Positions 57,187 to 64,000 of a stretch of 64,000 bases of DNA are shown one piece after another; position 1 is the first letter of the stretch, and every line of letters begins with the position of its first letter. The translations under genes and the position numbers were made by a program. The notes under the pieces are model-generated. The model did not search any database, was not told where the DNA came from, and worked only from the letters and a program-made list of their open reading frames with translations. Source of the stretch: Celeribacter baekdonensis (GTDB lineage: Bacteria > Pseudomonadota > Alphaproteobacteria > Rhodobacterales > Rhodobacteraceae); assembly GCF_003047105.1 (NCBI RefSeq), contig NZ_CP028475.1, positions 1,612,001 through 1,676,000 of the forward strand. The letters run 5' to 3'.

Positions 57187-59730
57187 TCACTTTGCCTCTT
57201 CGGCGACAAGTTGCGCAGCGGCAAGGCGGGCAACCGGCACACGGAAGGGAGAACAGGACACATAGTCCAACCCAATGGCCCGACAAAAGGCGATAGATTC
57301 GGGGTTGCCGCCGTGCTCGCCGCACACCGCCACAGTGAGGTCGGGGCGGCTCGAACGCCCGCGCTCTGCGCCAATCCGCAACAACTCCCCCACCCCTTCG
57401 ACATCAAGCGAATGGAACGGATCTTCGGGGAACACGCCCTGTTGCACGTAAGCGTTCATAAACCGCCCCGCATCATCGCGTGACAGGCCATAAGCCATCT
57501 GTGTCAAATCATTGGTGCCAAAGGACAGGAAATCGGCGTGTTGGGCGATGTCATGGGCCCGCAACGCGGCACGCGGCGTTTCAACCATCACCCCAAGCCG
57601 ATAGGTAAAGGCGGCTCCGGTTTCGTTTTTGACCGCCGCGGCCACCCCGTCGATCTGAGTTTTGACAATCTCCACCTCGCGGCGCGCCGACACCAACGGG
57701 ATCATGATTTCGGGCACGACAGCTGCGCCATGTTTGGACGCCTCCACCGTGGCCTCAAAAATCGCCCGCGCTTGCATTTCGTAAATCTCAGGAAAGGTGA
57801 TGCCCAAACGCACGCCACGCATCCCCAACATCGGATTGAATTCGGACAACCATTCAATCCGGCGCGTCACATCGGAAAGCGGCAAATCGAGCGCTTCGGC
57901 CAGTTCCTTCGCCCCTTCGCGATCGGAGGGTAGAAATTCATGAAGCGGCGGATCAAACAGCCGGATGCACACAGGCAAGCCTTCCATAATCCGAAACAAC
58001 TCAATAAAATCAGATCGTTGCATCGGCAGAAGACGGGCGATTGCTTCGGAGCGATCTTCGTGTTTCGCGGCGAAAATCATTTCGCGCATCACTGTCAAAC
58101 GATCCGCCTCAAAGAACATATGCTCCGTCCGGCACAGCCCGATGCCCTCGGCCTTAAAGTCGCGCGCCATGGCCGCGTCTGCCGGGGTGTCAGCGTTGGC
58201 ACGCACGCCCAAATCGCGGATCGCATCGGCCCATTCCATCAATTGCAAATACCAATGGTCTTTCACCGGCGGCAACATTTGTGCCTCCCCGACCAAGGCC
58301 TCGCCCGCCGAGCCATCAAGGGTCAAAATATCCCCCTCGGCCAGCTTGCGCCCATCTTCCAAGGTCAGCGTGCGTTCGCGCGTGTTGATGCGGATCGACG
58401 CGCCGACCACACAGGGCACGCCCATACCGCGCGCAATCACCGCCGCATGCGAGGTCACGCCGCCACGTTCGGTCAAAATGCCGACCGAGGAATGCATGCC
58501 CCGGATGTCTTCGGGGGTGGTTTCGCGCCGCACAAGAATACAGGGCTCGCCGCGCGCCTCATAGGTTTGCGCCACAGTGGAGTTGAACACGATCCGCCCA
58601 ACCGCGCCGCCTGGCGAGGCCGCGATGCCTTTGGCGATCACATCACGCGGGGCGTTTGGATCGACCTGGGGGTGGAGCAACTCGGTCAACGAGCGCGGCG
58701 GCACCCGCAAAATCGCATCTTCGCGTGAAATAATCCCATCTTCGGCCAATTGCACCGCGATGCGCAGCGCGGCCCGCGAACTGCGTGGCACCCGCACCGC
58801 ATCCAGCACGGCTAATTTCCCACCCGAAATGGTGAATTCCACCTGCATCTCTTCGCGCAACCGTTGTCGGCAGAGTTTGCTCATTTCAACCAGTTGAGCA
58901 AAGAGCTTTGGCTGTTCTTCTTCAAGCGATGGACCGCGCGCGTCTTGGGTCAGATACATCGCATTGTTCTGTGCCGAAAGGGCCTCGCGACCCTGTGCCT
59001 GACGCTTGTAGCGCCCTTTGATCAAAGGCGCGCCGGTCGTGGCATCGACAAGTTGCATCACCCCGGCCCCGGATTCGTCCGGCCCGATGCCCAAGGACAT
59101 CGCCTGAACAATCAAACCAAGCCCAGCATCCGCGGGCGCGCCTTTGGCCTGACGCAACAGCCGCGCAGTCGTGCCCTCCCAGGCGCGCGCCATCGAGCGC
59201 AACACCTGCCCCAATTGAAACGCCGGGTCTTGCGGGAACGGATCGCCGGTTTCGTCTTCATGGGCGTTCAGCGCCGATTTCAAAGCCTCGGACACCGACA
59301 TAGACGTGTCAAATTCGAACACTTCCGGGTCCAGACGTTCGACATGCACGGCATAAGATTGCACAAATCGAAGATAAAGCGCGTCTGCGGCCTCTGGCCC
59401 ATGGGTTTTCGTCAGCTCGGCGTGGCGGGCATCATTCATCCCAATGTTGAGAATGGCACCGGGACCGCCCCAATCGGGGTCCTCGGACGAGGGCCGCACA
59501 GAGAGCAAAGGTGCATTGCCAAACACCCGCAACAATGCGTGTTTGTCAAAACTCTGCCCCTCAGCCAGCCGATGCACCGCATCAAAGCTCAGCGCAATGG
59601 TTTCGGGCACAGGCAGATCGAGACGGATCAAACGCTGAAGACATTTCGCGCGCCCACCATGGGTGTTCACGGCAATCGGTGCGACGCGGCGGATGCGGGT
59701 AAACCCGAGGTTCTCATTGTCTTGCTGCAC
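57187..59730 (-). CDS. ppdK: pyruvate phosphate dikinase-like PEP-utilising enzyme
   Basis: 847 residues. The C-terminal two-thirds are PPDK-like: the phosphohistidine motif is GGVTSHAAVIARGMGVPC, the PEP/pyruvate-binding part has GIGLCRTEHMFFEADR and the active-site cysteine in VAVCGEHGGNP, then YVSCSPFRVPVARLAAAQ. The N-terminal nucleotide-binding part is atypical: GGRAKCLQRLIRLDLPVPET and GGPGAILNIGMND replace the usual glycine-rich and SMPGMMDT-type text. It is either a divergent PPDK or a related PEP-dependent kinase; ATP use is unproven. The gene symbol is a best guess. Confidence 0.82.
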   Translation of the reverse strand: MQQDNENLGFTRIRRVAPIAVNTHGGRAKCLQRLIRLDLPVPETIALSFDAVHRLAEGQSFDKHALLRVFGNAPLLSVRPSSEDPDWGGPGAILNIGMNDARHAELTKTHGPEAADALYLRFVQSYAVHVERLDPEVFEFDTSMSVSEALKSALNAHEDETGDPFPQDPAFQLGQVLRSMARAWEGTTARLLRQAKGAPADAGLGLIVQAMSLGIGPDESGAGVMQLVDATTGAPLIKGRYKRQAQGREALSAQNNAMYLTQDARGPSLEEEQPKLFAQLVEMSKLCRQRLREEMQVEFTISGGKLAVLDAVRVPRSSRAALRIAVQLAEDGIISREDAILRVPPRSLTELLHPQVDPNAPRDVIAKGIAASPGGAVGRIVFNSTVAQTYEARGEPCILVRRETTPEDIRGMHSSVGILTERGGVTSHAAVIARGMGVPCVVGASIRINTRERTLTLEDGRKLAEGDILTLDGSAGEALVGEAQMLPPVKDHWYLQLMEWADAIRDLGVRANADTPADAAMARDFKAEGIGLCRTEHMFFEADRLTVMREMIFAAKHEDRSEAIARLLPMQRSDFIELFRIMEGLPVCIRLFDPPLHEFLPSDREGAKELAEALDLPLSDVTRRIEWLSEFNPMLGMRGVRLGITFPEIYEMQARAIFEATVEASKHGAAVVPEIMIPLVSARREVEIVKTQIDGVAAAVKNETGAAFTYRLGVMVETPRAALRAHDIAQHADFLSFGTNDLTQMAYGLSRDDAGRFMNAYVQQGVFPEDPFHSLDVEGVGELLRIGAERGRSSRPDLTVAVCGEHGGNPESIAFCRAIGLDYVSCSPFRVPVARLAAAQLVAEEAK

Positions 59731-59830
59731 TGCGGCACTCCCTTTGTGGCGCAGGGTACGCTTGGGGAGGGCGTGAGCGCAACTGAAAGGTTTGCGCTCA
59801 CATCAAATGTTGCAGCCCCAAAGCCGGGAC

Positions 59831-62137
59831 TTAGCCCTCAAGCTTGGTCAGATCGGCGACAGAGAGGCAAATGTCGCGGATGCGCCCCAAAAGGTTCAAG
59901 CGATTGCGGCGCAGGATGTCGTTGTCGGCATTGACCTGAACCGCCTCAAAGAACCCATCCACCGCTGGGCGGAGTGCTGCCATGGCGGACATGGCAGTGG
60001 CGAAATCTTCCTCGGCCATCGCGGGTTTGATTTTGGCGTCTGCCGCATCAAGGGCCGCAAACAACGCCTTTTCGGCGTCACTTTCAGCGAATTTGAGGTC
60101 CGGTCCAAAGGAATATTCCACGCCGTCCTTTTCCTCGGCCTGAGACAGGATGTTGTTGGCGCGTTTGAAGCCCTGGATCAGGTTTTTGCCGTCTTCGGTG
60201 GCCAGAGTTTCCGACAGCGCGCGGGCGCGTTTGACCAAGAGCGTGATGTCGTCATTGCCGGGCATGGCAAGGCAGGCGTCGATCACGTCATGGCGAATGC
60301 CTTCGTCTTTCAGGAAGACTTTGAGACGGTCGTGGAAGAAGGCGAGGAGGTCTTCGCGTAGACATTTGTTTGTCTCTACGTGGACGGTATAAACGACGTA
60401 TTTCTCAATAAGTTGCGAGAAATCGGCCTCGCCCCTTACTTTCTTACCCGCGTCTTCAGGCGACCAATCTGGGTTAGGCTCGTAATCAACGAACTGATCG
60501 CGCAGGATGCGATGCAGAAATTCTTCAGTCGTCTCATTCGAGTTGGCTTTTCCACTGTCACCAGCACGCGTGGAAGCAACAAATTTCCAGTATTCTCGCA
60601 CAAAATCTGAACGACGCAGCGCATCCAAGAGTTTCAGCCGCAAATCATTCACCAACACCAACCGAATGACCCCCAACGCCGCCCGGCGCAGGGCGAACGG
60701 GTCTTTGCTGCCCGTCGGTTTCTCGTCAATCGCCCAAAAGCCTGTCAGCGTGTCGAGTTTGTCGGCCAGAGCCACGGCGACGGAGACCGGCTCGGTCGGC
60801 ACATCGTCTGAAGGGCCAAGCGGCGAGTAGTGGTCACGGCAGGCATCGGCCACAGCGTCAGACAGCCCGGCGCGTTTGGCGTAGTAGCGCCCCATGATGC
60901 CTTGCAGCTCGGGGAATTCGTAGACCATTTCAGAGGAGAGATCGGCCTTGGCAACTTTCGCGGCCAATTCCGCCTCATCCGCGTCGGCCCCAACGATGGG
61001 CGCGATTTCGCGGGCCAAAGCGGCGATGCGGGCAATGCGTTCGGACTGCGAGCCAAGTTTGTTGTGAAAGGTGACATTGGCCAAAGGCGCGGCCATGGCC
61101 TCAAGGCCCTTATTGTCTTTGGCGCGCTCCACCGTGCGCACGTCATTTTCCCAAAAGAATTTCGCATCGGACAGACGCGCGGACAGCACCTTCTGGTTCC
61201 CTGCCAGAATGGTCGCGCCATTGTCGGCGGTCTCGCGGTTGGCGACGGTCACGAATTTCTCGATGCGACCCGTCTTCGGGTTCTTCACGGAGAAGAATTT
61301 CTGGTGTTCTTTCATCGAAGTCTGAAGCACCTCAGGCGGCAGACCAAGGAAAGCCTCGTCAATGTTGCCCATCAACACCACAGGCCATTCGACCAGCCCC
61401 GCGACCTCGGCCAAAAGACCTTTATCCTCAACCACTTCGAGGCCCTGCGCGAAAGCTTGGGTGGTGGCGTCATGCCAAATGTGATCGGCGCGCTCATTCG
61501 GGTCCAAGACCACGAAATTCTGTTTGAGTTTCGTCACATAGTCGTCAAATCCGGAGACCTTAAACGCACCTTTGGACATAAAGCGATGGCCCCAAACAGT
61601 GTTGCCCGCCGTGATCCCGTCAAGTTCCAAAGGCACCACCTCCGCGCCCTCCTCAGAGGACAGGAGGCAGACAATAGAATGCAGAGGGCGCACCCATTTC
61701 AGGGAGCCATTGCCCCAGCGCATGGATTTCGGCCAGGGGAACGTACGGATCGCGTTTTCCAAAACCTCGGCCACGATCTCAGCGGCGGGACGGCCCGGTT
61801 TGGTGATCTTGGCGACATAGACCTGGCCCTTTTTCTCGTCGCGGATGTCCAAGTCCTCTTTGGTGACACCCGCACCGCGCAAGAAGCCCTCAAGCGCCTT
61901 TTCGGGCGCATCGACGCGGGGGCCTTTGCGCTCTTCAACCGTGGTCGGAGACGCGGCCAACAGGCCCTCAACGGACAAAGCCAAACGGCGTGGCGTCGCA
62001 AACGCGCCGGCAGAGGCGTAGGTCAGACCCGCCTCGACCAAACCATTGGTGACAAGGGATTTCAAATCCTCAGAGGCGCGCTTTTGCATCCGCGCCGGGA
62101 TTTCTTCCGAGAAGAGTTCGATCAGCAAATCGGGCAT
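59831..62137 (-). CDS. glyS: glycine--tRNA ligase beta subunit
   Basis: 768-residue beta subunit of the tetrameric bacterial-type glycyl-tRNA synthetase; long against E. coli (about 689) but normal in alphaproteobacteria. MPDLLIELFSEEIPARMQKRA is the N-terminus. It contains an HD-like central part and a C-terminal tRNA-binding helical region. Translation of the small protein gene ends three bases upstream of this start, and glyQ precedes both, so all three are cotranscribed. Confidence 0.95.
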   Translation of the reverse strand: MPDLLIELFSEEIPARMQKRASEDLKSLVTNGLVEAGLTYASAGAFATPRRLALSVEGLLAASPTTVEERKGPRVDAPEKALEGFLRGAGVTKEDLDIRDEKKGQVYVAKITKPGRPAAEIVAEVLENAIRTFPWPKSMRWGNGSLKWVRPLHSIVCLLSSEEGAEVVPLELDGITAGNTVWGHRFMSKGAFKVSGFDDYVTKLKQNFVVLDPNERADHIWHDATTQAFAQGLEVVEDKGLLAEVAGLVEWPVVLMGNIDEAFLGLPPEVLQTSMKEHQKFFSVKNPKTGRIEKFVTVANRETADNGATILAGNQKVLSARLSDAKFFWENDVRTVERAKDNKGLEAMAAPLANVTFHNKLGSQSERIARIAALAREIAPIVGADADEAELAAKVAKADLSSEMVYEFPELQGIMGRYYAKRAGLSDAVADACRDHYSPLGPSDDVPTEPVSVAVALADKLDTLTGFWAIDEKPTGSKDPFALRRAALGVIRLVLVNDLRLKLLDALRRSDFVREYWKFVASTRAGDSGKANSNETTEEFLHRILRDQFVDYEPNPDWSPEDAGKKVRGEADFSQLIEKYVVYTVHVETNKCLREDLLAFFHDRLKVFLKDEGIRHDVIDACLAMPGNDDITLLVKRARALSETLATEDGKNLIQGFKRANNILSQAEEKDGVEYSFGPDLKFAESDAEKALFAALDAADAKIKPAMAEEDFATAMSAMAALRPAVDGFFEAVQVNADNDILRRNRLNLLGRIRDICLSVADLTKLEG

Positions 62138-62140
62138 GGA

Positions 62141-62668
62141 TCAGTTTCCTTCTGGCGCGGGGGGACAATCCGCGGGCGCAGGATCGCCGTCAAAGACAGC
62201 CGCGCCACAATGGTTGATTTGGTTCCAGGCATAGCCGCGCCCGTCCGGGTAGACGGCGACCACACGGTCGATGCCGTAGGGGGCGTTCTCTTCGCCCAAA
62301 AACGCCACGGCGGTCCCGGCTTCGATGTCGGCGCCAATCCGTCCGGCGTCAAAACAGTCAAACCATTTCTGTGCCACCAAAGGAGCGGCCTCCGCATAGG
62401 GTTTGAAGGTCTCGGTCATCATCGGCAAGGAGAGCGGCGTGGTGAAACAGGCGCGAAATTTGATCGGCGAAGTATCGGCGTCGATACCGTTGAAATCCTC
62501 GGCCAAAATGTCCTCAGCCACGCCGTCAAACGTGGTCAAGCGCACCGTGGCAGCGGGGGCATTGGCGTCGATCGGTTGATAATAGGCGTAGATTTGCGAG
62601 TAATAGAGACCCGCGCCAAAGACGATTGCTGTTAACACGATGCCACCTGCGACGAATTTACCGTTCAT
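62141..62668 (-). CDS. small membrane-anchored protein between glyQ and glyS
   Basis: 175 residues starting [20 protein letters not shown], a single N-terminal membrane anchor, with the rest probably periplasmic. Cysteines in [23 protein letters not shown] and ADCPPAP could form two disulfides. I recall a Rhodobacterales family DUF6446 of this type next to glyS, but cannot verify it. The start overlaps glyQ by four bases and the stop is three bases before glyS. No role in tRNA charging can be read. Confidence 0.75.
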   Translation of the reverse strand: MNGKFVAGGIVLTAIVFGAGLYYSQIYAYYQPIDANAPAATVRLTTFDGVAEDILAEDFNGIDADTSPIKFRACFTTPLSLPMMTETFKPYAEAAPLVAQKWFDCFDAGRIGADIEAGTAVAFLGEENAPYGIDRVVAVYPDGRGYAWNQINHCGAAVFDGDPAPADCPPAPEGN

Positions 62669-63609
62669 TGCGCTGCTGCCTCGGGGGCATATCCACCCGC
62701 CGTGGTTTGCACGAAGGCATCGGCACAGGCTTTGGCCAATGTGCGCACGCGCCCGATATAGGCCTGACGTTCGGTGACCGAAATCACCCCGCGTGCGTCG
62801 AGCAAGTTGAACACATGCGAGGCCTTGATGCATTGATCATAGGCCGGATGGACCATGATGATGCGCTTGCCGGTTTTCGGGTCCTGCGCGTCATTTTCCA
62901 GCAAAGCATGGCATTCGGCCTCCGCCTCTTCGAAATGTTTGAGCAACATCTCGGTGTTGGCGGCGTCAAAGTTGTGGCGCGAATATTCTTCTTCGGTCTG
63001 TTTAAAGATGTCACCGTAAGTGAGCGGGATCGGCGATTGCGGATTGTTGAACGGCATGTCCATGACGTGATCAATACCCAAAACATACATCGCCAAACGC
63101 TCCAACCCATAGGTCAGCTCGCCCGAAACCGGACGGCAATCATGGCCCCCGACCTGTTGGAAATAGGTGAACTGCGACACTTCCATACCGTCACACCAGA
63201 CCTCCCAGCCCAAGCCCCATGCGCCAAGGGTGGGAGATTCCCAGTCATCCTCGACAAAGCGAATATCATGCAAATCGGTGTCGATGCCGATGGCTTTCAA
63301 CGAGCCAAGATAGAGCGCCTGAAGATCGGGCGGCGACGGTTTGATCAGCACTTGGTACTGATAATAATGCTGTAAGCGGTTCGGGTTTTCGCCATAGCGG
63401 CCATCGGTCGGACGACGCGACGGCTGAACATAGGCGGCGGCCCAAGGCGTGGTGCCGAGCGAGCGCAACGTCGTAGCCGGGTGAAAGGTCCCTGCCCCCA
63501 CTTCCATGTCGTAAGGTTGCAAAATGGCACAGCCCTTTGCGGCCCAATAGGCCTGAAGCCGTAGAATGATCTCCTGAAAGGAGCGCGGTTTTTCGGTCAT
63601 CTCGGACAT
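62665..63609 (-). CDS. glyQ: glycine--tRNA ligase alpha subunit
   Basis: 314 residues, the catalytic core subunit of the tetrameric type. [20 protein letters not shown] opens the family sequence, with [16 protein letters not shown] and the motif 2-like [19 protein letters not shown] following. The start at 63609 ([10 protein letters not shown]) is possible, with an internal ATG four codons on as an alternative. First gene of the glyQ-small protein-glyS unit. Confidence 0.96.
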   Translation of the reverse strand: MSEMTEKPRSFQEIILRLQAYWAAKGCAILQPYDMEVGAGTFHPATTLRSLGTTPWAAAYVQPSRRPTDGRYGENPNRLQHYYQYQVLIKPSPPDLQALYLGSLKAIGIDTDLHDIRFVEDDWESPTLGAWGLGWEVWCDGMEVSQFTYFQQVGGHDCRPVSGELTYGLERLAMYVLGIDHVMDMPFNNPQSPIPLTYGDIFKQTEEEYSRHNFDAANTEMLLKHFEEAEAECHALLENDAQDPKTGKRIIMVHPAYDQCIKASHVFNLLDARGVISVTERQAYIGRVRTLAKACADAFVQTTAGGYAPEAAAQ

Positions 63610-63700
63610 GGGTTACTCTCAGCCTTCGGAGCTTGGGAAACGCGGCTTCTCACTAGCCAAGAGCCGACGGGGCGTCAATCGAAAGGGGCACATGCGGGGT

Positions 63701-63740
63701 GCATTCTGCTGTATTCGGGCACATTCAGATGCATTCAGGC
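63701..63740 (+). repeat. four decamer-spaced ATTC repeats
   Basis: N(C/T)ATTC occurs at 63701, 63711, 63721 and 63731, exactly 10 bases apart (gcattc, gtattc, acattc, gcattc). This is in the 267-base gap between glyQ and the partial secreted-protein gene, about 140 bases upstream of the latter. No other element was found in the gap. Confidence 0.55.
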
Positions 63741-63876
63741 GGATTTGCCAGCCACACCTGACTTTTTTCCGTCACATCTCACCGGGTTGTTTGTTGACCT
63801 TCCCGTAAAACATGGTTTCTTTGCCAAAAGTTACAAGAATTGGGCCAAGCTCAATCATCAGGAAGTAAGGGTTTCT

Positions 63877-64000
63877 ATGCATAGGTTTTTCGCCGCAGTC
63901 CCATTTGGACTTGCCGCCACGTTGTCTTTCACTGCGGCCAACGCCGAACAATGGATTCAGGTCGAAGCACAGCCAACCCTGACCCAAGCCACCGATGCGG
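63877..64000 (+). CDS. secreted protein (partial at the right edge)
   Basis: 41 codons visible. MHRFFAAVPFGLAATLSFTA then ANAEQWIQVEAQPTL is a signal peptide with an AxA cleavage site, so the product is exported. The mature start EQWIQVEAQPTLTQA resembles, from memory, Rhodobacterales SPOR-like secreted proteins, but too little is seen to name it. AAGG stretches lie about 10 bases before the ATG. It is divergent from glyQ. Confidence 0.7.
   Translation, partial: MHRFFAAVPFGLAATLSFTAANAEQWIQVEAQPTLTQATDA

Noticed and set aside
60830..62635. 601-codon plus-strand open frame opposite glyS
   Set aside because: Antisense to conserved glyS; no motif.

Overview
The window looks like a chromosomal segment of an alphaproteobacterium of the Rhodobacterales (Roseobacter side). 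The evidence is a dispersed NADH dehydrogenase operon that carries Rhodobacter-type accessory genes, a NuoE with a long C-terminal tail, the folB-folP-glmM cluster, malate synthase G, and moderately high GC coding. I see no rRNA, tRNA, CRISPR array, prophage or transposase. Nearly all of it is housekeeping DNA. The less ordinary material is the extra genes inside the nuo operon and a short hypothetical-gene island at about 40.2-41.0 kb.

Region 1 (1-15.6 kb, minus strand) is the respiratory complex I operon, read nuoA-B-C-[sulfotransferase]-D-E-[HHH membrane protein]-[two-helix membrane protein]-F-[DUF3291]-[secreted protein pair]-G-[lipoprotein]-H-I-[two carboxymuconolactone decarboxylase-like proteins]-J-K-L. 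The window edge cuts nuoL. Most joints are 4-base ATGA or 1-base TAATG/TGATG overlaps, so the inserted genes are translationally integrated. Region 2 (15.6-24.97 kb) holds a DegT-type aminotransferase and gph (minus), then divergent glmU-glmS for UDP-GlcNAc synthesis, a PNPOx-like protein, an AlkD-like protein and moaA (plus), and a DUF1304 protein and an M20 amidohydrolase (minus). Region 3 (25.3-31.1 kb, plus) is a complete oligopeptide-type ABC importer with a terminator. Region 4 (31.3-40.8 kb) carries a YeeE/YedE sulfur transporter, DUF3422, an HxlR regulator divergent from a flavodoxin-like gene, pntB/pntA transhydrogenase, a methyltransferase-like membrane protein, a GNAT, a class I glutamine amidotransferase and a Cys-cluster hypothetical gene flanked by diverged direct repeats.

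Region 5 (41-52.8 kb) has malate synthase G, an ArsR/AHSA1 pair, pepN, cytochrome c-prime with cytochrome b561, two coupled Lrp regulators divergent from ilvC with an operator-like inverted repeat, a cupin, a DMT exporter, a hemerythrin-like protein and a small membrane protein. Region 6 (52.8-64 kb, mostly minus) has folB-folP-glmM, a SleB-type cell wall hydrolase, a pyruvate phosphate dikinase-like enzyme, glyQ-(small membrane-anchored protein)-glyS, and the start of a secreted protein at the right edge.

Important caveat: five conserved genes (nuoF, pntB, pntA, pepN twice, glmM) each look frameshifted by a missing single base, five of the six times in a G/C run of four or more. Because essential genes are among them and the event is always the same, homopolymer under-calling in the assembly is the likeliest cause. 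I give these genes as single full-length features.
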